Below are positions 37,729 to 47,566 of a stretch of 64,000 nucleotides of DNA, piece by piece. The notes under the pieces were generated by a model. That model searched no databases. It had not been told where the DNA came from and worked only from the letters and a program-made list of their open reading frames with translations. A program made the translations under genes and the position numbers. The stretch comes from Pirellulales bacterium (GTDB lineage: Bacteria; Planctomycetota; Planctomycetia; Pirellulales; JANQPP01), in assembly GCA_028289405.1 (NCBI GenBank), contig JANQPP010000214.1:1-64000 (forward strand), read 5' to 3'. Numbering within the stretch: the stretch's first letter is position 1; every line of letters begins with the position of its first letter.

Positions 37729-37788
37729 GCTGGATACTCCTTCCCGGACATCGCTCAATGACGTAAGGCAGTCCCCCGGGAATCCAGC
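37729..37788 (-). promoter_or_regulatory. Structured 5' leader hairpin with SD in internal loop, upstream of CsrA-REC #1
   Basis: Minus strand: GCTGGAT TCCC ggg GGAC [21 nt] GTCC GGGA AGGAGT ATCCAGC ATG; complementary arms flank the bulged SD AGGAGT. Confidence 0.5.
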
Positions 37789-37992
37789 GAAAAACCATGT
37801 CTCGAAGCCGGAAATTTGAGGTTCCTGGCCGATGCCAAAAAGCCACATCGCCATTGCCGGGAGGTTTGTCGCCGGGCGCGGGGTCCAACCCGTCGCGTAT
37901 CATCTGAATGATGTAATTAACGGTTCATCAATGACCGTGGCCAAATACCTTCCATCACGACAGAACACGATATGGGAATTTGCTAGCCGTGG

Positions 37993-38991
37993 TCAAGCGG
38001 CCCGATGGACCGACCGCAATCGTAGGCGCGAGTTCAGATAGCCCTCCGCACGGCGGGCTTCAGTTTGCCCGACTCGTCGCAAACACCCGATGCCAATGGT
38101 CAGGAGGGCAATAATGGCCAAGTCGAGGATCGACGGTTCGGGGACGGGAGTCGCCGGGTTGCCAAAGTTCTGCTTGAGGATGTCGAAGTCGGCAAGGTTA
38201 ATGATGCCGTCGTCACTGAAATCGGCCCGCAGGTCACGCGTGCCGAACGTTTCTTTAAGGATGGCAAAATCGTTCAAGCTGACGAGTCCGTCTCCGTCGG
38301 CATCTCCCGGAATGCGAGGCTCGGCCAAGGCGGTTGACCGTCCGCCATACTGAAGGTGGTCGATCGCCAGCGTGAAGGGTGTTTCCGAGCGACGACGGGC
38401 GTAAATTCGAATCCCACCGATACCATCTGGATGGCTAGCGCCCAAGAATTTTATGGAGCCGTCACCTTCGTCGACCAACTGCCCGAGTGGATCGCCATTG
38501 CGGTCCAAGGCCGTGAATTGAATGTTTATACCGTCTTTGTCGCCTGTCCAGGCAAATCCCACGTCACGAGGCAACGAGCCTAACGCGTTTGCATCAAGCA
38601 TGAATGTCAGCACCGTGAAATAGATCGGCGGAATGGAAAGCGTTGCGGCGAGGGTCTTACTCTGGACCGACATGCCACCGGGGTCGACTGAGTGCCCCTC
38701 TTTGATTTCACCGCCAAAAACCATGGGGAGGCCGTTCTCGCCCCCCACGGAAGAGGAATGTGTGCCGGGCGTATTGAGTTTGCCATCCTCAAAGTCTTCG
38801 AGAAAATATCCCCCCCACTCCTCGCTGTCGGCTCCCAAGCTCACGGCCCAAGGGCTATCGGCGATTCCCTCATAAGGTCGAGGTGAGTAGAAACGAACGA
38901 TGCTCGCGAGGGCCGTGTGGTTTCCAGTTGGCAACCAACACCATATGACGACCAGACCCAAAGCAATGGACCACGTTCGCGCGCCGCGCAT
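37993..38991 (-). CDS. PEP-CTERM protein with dockerin type I-like repeats
   Basis: Signal peptide; GDADGDGLVSLNDFAILKETFGTRDLRADFSDDGIINLADFDILKQNFG; TPVPEPSILDLAIIALLTIGIGCLRR. Confidence 0.88.
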   Translation of the reverse strand: MRGARTWSIALGLVVIWCWLPTGNHTALASIVRFYSPRPYEGIADSPWAVSLGADSEEWGGYFLEDFEDGKLNTPGTHSSSVGGENGLPMVFGGEIKEGHSVDPGGMSVQSKTLAATLSIPPIYFTVLTFMLDANALGSLPRDVGFAWTGDKDGINIQFTALDRNGDPLGQLVDEGDGSIKFLGASHPDGIGGIRIYARRRSETPFTLAIDHLQYGGRSTALAEPRIPGDADGDGLVSLNDFAILKETFGTRDLRADFSDDGIINLADFDILKQNFGNPATPVPEPSILDLAIIALLTIGIGCLRRVGQTEARRAEGYLNSRLRLRSVHRAA

Positions 38992-39204
38992 GTTTCTCTC
39001 CTTGCAACAGATGCGTCACTTGTGTCTGACGTTCAGTATGGAATGCTGCGCCGAATTCGGCAAGCAACAGGCGCGGAGGGGGGCCAACGAACAAGTTGGA
39101 GAAGACGGGAACGCCTTGAAGGGGAATCGCCGTCGAGTGAGTTGGCCGTGGCCGGACGCTTCCGTGCAATTCGTTCCCGCGAAACCGCCGCAGGCTTGCG
39201 TGCC

Positions 39205-42200
39205 TTACTTCGAAGCCGTTTCGGTGCGGGTTACACCTGGGCCTTCATTGGTGAAATACTCCGCGATGGCGGTCAAGACTTCGCTGGGATCGAGCGGTTT
39301 GACCAAGTGCAGGTTGAATCCGGCGTCGAATGCTTCCGCGCAGTCGCTCTCCCGACCGTAGCCGGTGACGGCGACCAGGAGCAGGTTCCGGAACTCGGGT
39401 TTCGCACGAATCATTTGTGCCAGTTCGTAGCCATTGACATCTGGCAGGCCGATGTCAATCAGCGCCACATCCGGATCGAATTCGACGATCGTATCCAGCC
39501 CTTCATTTCCGTCCGCGGCCACGACGACGTTGAAACCCTTAAGTTTCATGGACGCGGCGAGCATCTTACGGATACCCGCGTTGTCCTCGACGATGACCAT
39601 TTTTTTCCCGTCGGCCGAGACGATGTCCTTCGTCGGTTTTTCCTCGGGGCGGAGTTGGGTCAGGGGCAGGCGGATGGTGAACTGGCTCCCCCGAGAGATG
39701 CCGTCACTCTCCGCGAGAATGGTCCCTCCGTGGGCTTCCACGATCAGCTTTACCAAGGGTAAGCCGAGGCCCATTCCGCCCTGAGAACGGTCGAGCGACT
39801 GGTCGGATTGCATGAACGGTTCAAAGATGTGAGGCAGGAATGCCGGGGAGATGCCGATACCGTTGTCCGTGACCCGGAACACGACTTCGTCACCATCGCG
39901 GTGCGCGCTGTAGTCGATGCGTCCTTTTTTACGGGTGTATTTCGCGGCATTCACCAAGAGATTGACTTGTGCCTGTTGGATGCGGCCGATGTCCCCCTCG
40001 ACGAAAATAGGTTCGGATTCGGTATGGACGTGCAATTCCTGGCTTTTCTCATCCACGAGGGGTTGCACGCACTCCACCACGTCAATGGCCATGGCATTCA
40101 CGTCCACGATTTGCCGATGCAAAGTGATCTTGTTGTGCGTGAACCGCGACAAGTCGAGCAGATCGTCGAGCAGGCGCGCGACGTGGCGGACATTCCTTTC
40201 GATTACGCCGTGGGCTTCTTCCTCCGTCGTCGCTTCGATATCCCCTTCTTTGAGCAGGGTGGTCGCGTTGAGCACGGCGGCCATCGGATTTCGCAATTCG
40301 TGGGAGAGCATCGCCAGGAATTTGTCCCGGTTTTGAATCGCGTCGCGGACTTCCTGCTCTGCTTGTTTCTGGGCCGTGATATCGCGGATGATTTCAGACG
40401 CGCCGAGGACCTCGCCGTTGACGTTGCGGATCGGAGACAGAGTCAGGGAAACATCGATGACGTGGCCATCCTTGCAAGTAAGCTGTGTTTCGAAGCGGTC
40501 GACCGACGCACCCTCGAGGGCGTGCGAGAGGACGGCTTGCCATTCGGTGGCATGTTAAGGGGCACGAGCAGCGAGACATTCTTGCCGATCACTTCATCGC
40601 GAGAAAAACCGAAGAGTTTTTCCGCGCCGACGTTCCAAGTGGTGACCGTACCGTCGGGTGAAAGCCGCATGATCGCATCATAGGCATGTTCGACGATTTC
40701 CGAGACCTCGGCTAGCTTCCTCTCCGCGGCTTTGAGAGTCGTGATTTCGATGAGCGTCAACACGACACCGTCCACCTTGCCATCGTATAGGTAGGGCAAA
40801 ATGCGCATCAAATACCAGCGGTCGTCCCGATCACGCACTTCGCGTTCGAAGGGCGCGCCGATTTCGAGCACTTGCTTGATTTCGAGCACTAAGTCGGAAT
40901 CGAGAATGCTGTACGTGAAGGAGTCGATCCATCGGCCCACGTCTTGTGAGATCAAATTGAAGGTTTCCGCGATGCCCGGCGTGAAACGACGAATCCGCAA
41001 CTGCTTATCCAGAAAGATCGTGCCGATCTCCGTACTGCGGAGCAGGTTGTCCATATCGGACGTGAGCTGCGTTAACTCCACGATCTTACGTTGGTGCTCC
41101 GCGTTGACCGTGTACAGTTCTTCATTCACCGAATGCAATTCTTCATTCGTGCTTTGCAGCTCCTCATTCGCCGCCACCAATTCTTCGTTGGTGGCCTGCA
41201 TTTCCTCATTGCTCGTTTCCAATTCTTCCACCGTGGCTTGGAGCGTCTCCTTCGTGTAGTCCAGTTCACGTTCCAAGTCGACAATTCTTTGCGCGGTGTG
41301 GTCATCGGCATCGAATTCCTCTTCTGTGGTGCCCACTTCTTGCCGCCGAGTTTCCACCGGTTCCAGACAAACCAAGAACATTTTTTGTTTTTGGTTGATG
41401 TACGGTTCGACCGCGACTTGGACATGCCATGAGCCGGCGTCGGTTTCGGTCCTCACTGCTTGGAATACGATCCGCTGGTTCTCACGTGATGCCCGGTGCA
41501 TGGCCGCGCTGAGCGCCATGCGGAGATCGCCTCGGACAAGTTTTATAATCTCCGTCGTGGGGCGGCCCTTGGGTTGCACCAAAAACTTACGGGCATCGCC
41601 AAAGGAGTACATCAGCTCGAAATGCTCGTTGACCAGCATGCTCGGAGGGACATAGCGGTCAAGTAAATCCTCCAGCACATCGGACTCGATATTGCTGCGT
41701 TGAAGCTGGGTTGTAAGTCCATGGGGCGGCTCGGTCCGAATCACCGTGGTCAATGCGGGAGACATCGGCGCCACTTTCGCCTCGGCAAGCCTCACGTCCC
41801 GCAGCTTGCGAAATACTCTCCAACGCTGGTCGAGGCATTCAAATTCCCGGGAGTGATCCCCCAGGGATTCACTGGGTCCCAATACCAGCGTGCCGTTGAC
41901 CTTCATCCCAAAATGGAACATGGCGAGGACCCGCCTTTGGACTAGCGTGTCGAGATAAATCAACACATTGCGGCAGGACAACAGATCGATCTTCGTAAAG
42001 GGAGGATCCTTGGTAATGTCGTGGGGAGCGAAGATCACCGATTGCCTTAATTCCCGCGAGATGTGGTACCAATCCCCATGGCGCGAGAAATATCGCTCCA
42101 GCAGATCCCTAGGAATTTGGCGCACGTCTTCCTCGGAAAAAACCCCTGAACTGGCGGTCTCCAGTGAATTTCGATGGATGTCGGTGGCGAAGATTTTGAT

Positions 42201-43250
42201 CGCTGGATACAGTTTCATTTCTTGCGTGGCGTCGTGGACCAGCATGGCCAGGGAATAAGCTTCTTCGCCGGTCGCGCAGCCCGGGACCCAGACACGGACC
42301 TCCCCCCGAGGGCCGGCATCTCGCACGATTTCTGGGATAACCTCCCTGCGGAGGTTCTGGAACATTTCCCGATCCCGGAAAAAATGCGTCACTTCGACGA
42401 GCAGGTCACGAAACAACTCATCGAGTTCCCCGCTATCGGCTTCCAGGAGTTCGACGTAATCCGACAGATCACGATAGCCGCTGAGCCGCATCCTGCGATC
42501 CAAGCGCCGATTCACCGTGTTGGGGCGATAAAGCGTGAAATCGACTCCGTATCGGCTCCGAAAAAGCCGATAAATGGCGGGCATTTCGTCGCCAGGCAGC
42601 AAGACTTCATCGCCTTCAGAGGCTGGTTTCACGTCGGGGTGGCCGGCCATCCGCGACAAAATCGCTTCCGGCTTTTTTTCCGGAGACGCGACGATATCAA
42701 CGATTCCCGTGCCAATAGCACTGCGCGGCATGCCATCAAAGGCGGACGTGTTGGGGTCTTCCGCTATCACCAATCCGCCCACGTTGTGCACATCGCAAAT
42801 ACCACGTGAACCGTCGCTGCCGCTCCCCGACAGCACGACGGCGATGCTTTGTTTTCCGATATCCAAGGCGAGAGAGCGAAAGAAAAAATCGATCGGCAGA
42901 TTCAGGCCACCCGATGGATCTTGTTCCGTGAGCATCAGCTTCCCGGAAGAGACGATCATGTTTTTCCGGGGAGGGATCAGATAGATCGCATCCGGCTGAA
43001 GGGGCATCGCGTCTTGGACGCGATGGATCGGGATTTTCGTCCGCCGTCCGAGGAGCTCGTCCATCAAGCTCTTGAAATCGGGAGACACATGCTGAACGAT
43101 CACGAACCCCATCCCGGAATTCTCGGGCATGTGATCAAAAAATTTTTCGAGCGATTCCAATCCGCCAGCGGATGCGCCAATGCCGACGACCGGAAATTGC
43201 TTACCCTGATTCATGGTGGTTATCCGCTCCTGGAATATATTCGCCGCCAA
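39205..43250 (-). pseudogene. CheB-CheR-coiled coil-PAS-PAS-histidine kinase-REC hybrid, split by apparent -1 nt frameshift near 40541-40550
   Basis: ORF 40443-43250: CheB (VVGIGASAGGLESLEKFFDHMP), CheR (VWVPGCATGEEAYSLAMLVHD), STNEELHSVNEELYTVNAEHQ coil, PAS. PAS continues in another frame as EWQAVLSHALEGASVDRFETQLTCKDGHVIDVSLTLSPIRNVNGEVLGASEIIRDITAQKQAEQEVRDAIQNRDKFLAMLSHELRNPM, directly into ORF 39205-40311 (HisKA, HATPase, REC). Likely internal start MNQGKQFPVVGIGAS at 43214. Confidence 0.85.
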
Positions 43251-43522
43251 ATGCTGGTGCGCGTTTGGTTCGCGGGAGTGAACTTTGGTTTGCCGTAAAC
43301 GAAGATGGTTTTAAGGGGATTCCAAGCGCAATCCAGTCCCGGCACGGAGTGGGCAAGTGTCGTTCAGAAAACGAAATATTTGTGGGATCCAAAAGAGGGC
43401 GGGTGCGGATCTCTAGTGCGAAATCCGCTCCCGCCCGTGGAATACGACCAGGTCCGACTACTTTCGGAATTTTGTTTCTTCCATGAAACCCTAGCCGCGC
43501 GATCCCGAATGGATGGTCGCGC

Positions 43523-44287
43523 TTACGCCGCCGGCGCGGGGGACTCCGGATCCGTTTGAAACTGATCCATTTGCAGGACCAGCGCTTCGGGATCCAGTGG
43601 TTTGCGAAACCATCGGTTGATCCCGGCTGGACCGATATCGACACCGTATTCAGCGGGATGCATCCCGCTCACGGCGAAGACTTGAAGTTCCCGGTATTTC
43701 GGATTCTCGCGAATCTTGTTGATCGTCCATCGCCCGTCATATTGGGGCATGTTCATATCCAGCAAGACGCAATCGGGGAGTTCGTGATGCGCCAAGTGCT
43801 GCATCGCGGCGGCTCCGTCGCTGGCAATCTCGACGTCAAAATCACGGCAGCGCAGAAATCCGGCCAGCAGCCGTGATTCGTTGTTGTTATCGTCCACCAC
43901 TAACGCCCGTCGCCGTCGCTCCAGGGAGCGCTCTGGGCTAGCGGCGCCCCCGTGCGCGAGTACCTCTTCCTCGAGGGCCTTCAGCTCGAAAAATACCCGA
44001 TAAATTCGCGCTTCCGCGTCGTCGGAATTGTTGTTTTCCAATTCCTCGTGCAGCCGGCAGAGTTCCTCGGCAGCCGCATGAATACGGGTTTGCAGCCGAT
44101 TCCCCAGGTCGTTGGGCGGAGGAATAAAAGCCGCCGGATCGGACAATTCATCTCGCAAGACGCGGACATGTTTCGGGGCGTTCACGCCCAAGCGAACCTG
44201 ATTGCCCGAAAGGCGCAATACCTGCACGGTGATGCCGAGATGGGGAAAAAGCACCTTCTCGTTTTCACGGCGAGAGAGGACGAGCAT
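43523..44287 (-). CDS. CsrA domain + helical linker + response regulator receiver (fusion protein)
   Basis: MLVLSRRENEKVLFPHLGITVQVLRLSGNQVRLGVNAPKHVRVLRDEL is near-canonical CsrA; RALVVDDNNNESRLLAGFL...CVLLDMNMPQYDG...QVFAVSGMHP...RWFRKPLD is REC. Confidence 0.93.
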   Translation of the reverse strand: MLVLSRRENEKVLFPHLGITVQVLRLSGNQVRLGVNAPKHVRVLRDELSDPAAFIPPPNDLGNRLQTRIHAAAEELCRLHEELENNNSDDAEARIYRVFFELKALEEEVLAHGGAASPERSLERRRRALVVDDNNNESRLLAGFLRCRDFDVEIASDGAAAMQHLAHHELPDCVLLDMNMPQYDGRWTINKIRENPKYRELQVFAVSGMHPAEYGVDIGPAGINRWFRKPLDPEALVLQMDQFQTDPESPAPAA

Positions 44288-44322
44288 GTTGGGTCTCCTT
44301 TCCTATGCGACATGTGACAAAT

Positions 44323-44365
44323 CCGGTACCGATAAATGCGCATAAGATCCATGCGTGGGTACCGG
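44323..44365 (-). promoter_or_regulatory. Leader hairpin presenting GGA in a loop, upstream of CsrA-REC #2
   Basis: Minus strand: CCGGTACC CA CGCAT GGATCTT ATGCG CATTTATC GGTACCGG; 8-bp outer stem, inner 5-bp stem with GGA-containing loop, 36 nt upstream of ATG. Confidence 0.6.
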
Positions 44366-44537
44366 GAATGTTGCGTGACGTCACTGTCGAGCCCGTCCTG
44401 GGACGTGCTAGGAATTCAATTCCTCACAACTCATCCGTTGATTACGCCCTGTTCTAAACGGAGCTTTTGTTTCGATACAATACCAGTTTTCGGGCGGAAT
44501 CAAGAAAGTCGGATCCTTTTTCCCGGCAGTTATTGGT

Positions 44538-45911
44538 TCACTGGTAACTCGACGAGTGAAGAGTTTGGCGAATCATTCGACGGAGAGTGCTTGCGCGTGG
44601 CTCCTCGATTCTTGACGCCCACCACACCGTGCCTGTCCGTAAATACCATCCGGCCAAGAAGAATATGGCGAAGGGGGCGGTTGAACTCGATGAGGCGGTC
44701 GGAAAGATGCCGCGTTCCCAAACTTGGTTGATCAAGATCCCGCCGATGACGGTCGATGCAGCATAGACTACGGCGGTGATACCCTGGTATAGGGCGAGGT
44801 AGGCGGGCCGGTCGTCCGGTTCCGCGAGCGTTAAGTTCAGATTGGGCAAGCAGATATTGATTCCGGCGAAAGCGGACCAAGCCAGCCAGGCACCCCACAG
44901 CCACCATGGTTGGCTGGGAGTGGACAGCCAGAAAAAAAACGGCCCCAGCGAGACGATCGCCTGGCTCAACACCAGCACGGGCCGGTTGCCGAAACGGTCC
45001 ACCAGTCCACCGGCCAGGGGGCTATAGCCGATTTGTCCGATACGCATCGTGGTGCGGAACAGGGCCAAGTGAAATACTCCGTATCCCAATACTTCTTTGG
45101 GGTAGATGTTTTGCGCGCTTTGCGAAATTCCATTGGCCAAGGAAAACCAACAACCGAATACGAGAAACTGACGAAACCTTCGGTCCCGAAACGCGGCTCG
45201 CAGCGGAAATCGACGGAGATTGTCATTCTTGGCCGGAGAAACATCATGTCTGGGTGACGGTAACCGAAGCAGCGGGAGCAAGGAGGCGAGCAATAGAATG
45301 ACACCTGCCGCCGCTGGGATGGCGTAGGCCAACAGCATCCGCCCCTGAGTCGTTTCCTCAGGTAGCCGCTTCCACCAGTCGGCGAAGCTTCCGCTGGCGA
45401 GCAATGTGGGAATGACGCACACCAATTGCACCATCTGCCGGACGGCGAAGAAACGCCCACGAATTCGTCCGGGGACGAGGCCGCCCAGCCAAGTCCAGAG
45501 GGCGACTTGGCCGAGGTACTCCAGCAATTGATGCACGCAAACGAGGCTGACCAGCAGGAAAACCGTGTTTTCCCAGGGCAACCACTCGGGAAAAGCCATG
45601 ACGGGCTGCCCGAGCAGCAGGACATACGACGCTCCAAACATGGTCAGGCAGGCAGGCTTGACGCCTCCAAAGCCATGAATGATCCAAGGCGCGGCCAATC
45701 GTAGTAGACCCGACACGGCGGGCGCGGCCAGGATCAGGCTAATCGCTAGCCCGCGCGCGCCCAGATCAAGTGCTAGGTAAATCAGCAGCGTTCCCGAAGT
45801 GAGGGCATTGCCGATAGCCCACAGCGCCGCTTGGGCATAGGCCCAACGGAGGTTCTGTCGCAAGCCAAGTTGTGGGGAGTGGGCGTGGGGAGAACCGATG
45901 GAGCTTGGCAC
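44538..45911 (-). CDS. MFS transporter
   Basis: 457 aa, about 12 hydrophobic segments: LRWAYAQAALWAIGNALTSGTLLIYLALDLGARGLAISLILAAPAVSGLLRLAAPWI... Confidence 0.85.
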   Translation of the reverse strand: MPSSIGSPHAHSPQLGLRQNLRWAYAQAALWAIGNALTSGTLLIYLALDLGARGLAISLILAAPAVSGLLRLAAPWIIHGFGGVKPACLTMFGASYVLLLGQPVMAFPEWLPWENTVFLLVSLVCVHQLLEYLGQVALWTWLGGLVPGRIRGRFFAVRQMVQLVCVIPTLLASGSFADWWKRLPEETTQGRMLLAYAIPAAAGVILLLASLLPLLRLPSPRHDVSPAKNDNLRRFPLRAAFRDRRFRQFLVFGCWFSLANGISQSAQNIYPKEVLGYGVFHLALFRTTMRIGQIGYSPLAGGLVDRFGNRPVLVLSQAIVSLGPFFFWLSTPSQPWWLWGAWLAWSAFAGINICLPNLNLTLAEPDDRPAYLALYQGITAVVYAASTVIGGILINQVWERGIFPTASSSSTAPFAIFFLAGWYLRTGTVWWASRIEEPRASTLRRMIRQTLHSSSYQ

Positions 45912-46275
45912 GAAAGCCGCCTCGGCGATGCTGGAATCGGCTTTTCTGAAGAAATCTGAAAGGCAAAGGCTTGACTATACGCCGTTAGCGATAATAATTC
46001 GTGAGTATTCGATTAGCGTCAAACGGCCCTAGGCGGGCCGGCCTTCCTTATCTCCACACCCCCAATACGACGCTAAAGATCACGGCCAAGGAGGGACACC
46101 CGCTTGGATTGAGGACTTGTCGAGGATAACGCTTCACGTGAGCGCCGTCCAGGGACTCTTGTTCCAAGATAGGGGGGATCAAGGCGAATGCCTTACGAGC
46201 GACGGGGGGATTATTGGTTAAAGAAGTTGTGGTAACTGTTGTTTTGTTGGTGTAAAACCGGAGGTGTGGTTTGCC

Positions 46276-46500
46276 ATGCGGCAGATCAAAAATGTCTTTG
46301 AAGCGATTATGAAATATGGCCACGATGAGGACTTTTGTCCGTCCGCGAGCGAAGAGTTCGTGGCGACCGAAGCTCCTGCGGGTTCCACGGACAAGCTCAG
46401 CATTCTTGCTGAACGCGTCCGGCGCGGAGAACCTTTGTGGCATCCCGAGGACCGTTCGGATTATAGCGGCTTGACCGGCGCCGTCCGTCCGCGTGAATAG
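46276..46500 (+). CDS. Small conserved protein
   Basis: MRQIKNVFEAIMKYGHDEDFCPSASEEFVATEAPAGSTDKLSILAERVRRGEPLWHPEDRSDYSGLTGAVRPRE; GTPxK...ERVxRGxPLWHPxD pattern recalled from planctomycete small proteins; strong terminator follows. Confidence 0.6.
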   Translation: MRQIKNVFEAIMKYGHDEDFCPSASEEFVATEAPAGSTDKLSILAERVRRGEPLWHPEDRSDYSGLTGAVRPRE

Positions 46501-46574
46501 AACGCGGCGGCCTTCAAGTCTTTGGCTGCGGCCAACGACCGCGCATACGATTCGATCCTCGAATTTGATCATGG

Positions 46575-46608
46575 CCCCCTGGCCTAGTAAGCCAGGGGGT
46601 TTCCTTTT
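46575..46608 (+). terminator. Rho-independent terminator
   Basis: CCCCCTGGC ctagtaa GCCAGGGGG TTTCCTTTT. Confidence 0.88.
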
Positions 46609-46802
46609 GCGCGGTGAGATTATCTACCGGAGACGATCGCGGCGGTCGAAACTCGTTCCCTAGGCGTTTTTTGGTAGAATCAAACGGCGTAACGGGAACA
46701 TTCATTATCGCGTGCAGTATTGGGCCAAGCGTCGCAAACCTCACAGGTTGTGCGGCGCGCCTGACACCGGGCAACCGTTGGTGAATCAAGGGCTATGGTT
46801 GC

Positions 46803-47561
46803 GTGTTGCCACCGGTCGGCGCAATCGGCCTCTCATCCAGGGCACAACCGACGATACTTAAGCGGCGAGAATCGGTCCGGACCGCCTCACCGGTACTTTT
46901 CCGTGACATGAGACGAATCTGTAAAGCTACGGCACGCGCCATCGCCTCAATCGCGATGTGTCCGGCGGTAGGCATGTACTACCTGGGGGCCGCGGTGCTG
47001 GGACAACAAAAAGCCTTTGCCGGCTGGAGCCAAGCGGTGAGCCTCATCCCGGGGATCACCGGGGAATATCTCCGCGTAGGGTTTTACGGCTGGGTGCTTC
47101 CCGAATGTGGCGTAGACGCCTGCATCTCATTCGGTACCGTTTTCTCCCATCCGACGGCTCGGATCGGGCCGAAAGTCTATACCGGTCTTTTTTGTTGTCT
47201 TGGGGATATCACGTTGGAAGAGGATGTGCTATTAGGATCGCATGTTTCGATTGCCAATGGCAGCCGGCAACATGGCATCGACCGGATCGACATTCCCATC
47301 CGTGAGCAGCCTGGCGAGTGGCCGCGTGTGACCATTGGCCGCGATGCTTGGATCGGCGACCGGGCCTGCGTGCTCGCGGACGTGGGCCGACACTGCGTTG
47401 TAGGGGCCGGTTCGGTGGTCACGCAGCCAATCCCAGATTATGCCATCGCCGTGGGAGTGCCGGCCAAGGTCGTACGGTATCGCGATCAAGTGGCTAGCGA
47501 TACCGACGGCATCGAACAGACCGAGACGCCGGCATCTATTCCCTCCGTGCCCAGGACATAG
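46803..47561 (+). CDS. Left-handed beta-helix (hexapeptide) acyltransferase
   Basis: ARIGPKVYTGLFCCLGDITLEEDVLLGSHVSIANGSRQHG...VTIGRDAWIGDRACVLADVGRHCVVGAGSVVTQPIPDYAIAVGVPAKVVRYRD. Confidence 0.88.
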   Translation: MLPPVGAIGLSSRAQPTILKRRESVRTASPVLFRDMRRICKATARAIASIAMCPAVGMYYLGAAVLGQQKAFAGWSQAVSLIPGITGEYLRVGFYGWVLPECGVDACISFGTVFSHPTARIGPKVYTGLFCCLGDITLEEDVLLGSHVSIANGSRQHGIDRIDIPIREQPGEWPRVTIGRDAWIGDRACVLADVGRHCVVGAGSVVTQPIPDYAIAVGVPAKVVRYRDQVASDTDGIEQTETPASIPSVPRT

Positions 47562-47566
47562 CCCCG

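Noticed and set aside
40535-40555. Programmed -1 ribosomal frameshifting in the CheBR-HK gene
   Set aside because: No X-XXY-YYZ slippery heptamer at the junction (CTT AAC ATG CCA CCG AAT) and no obvious stimulatory element; indel or sequencing error is simpler.
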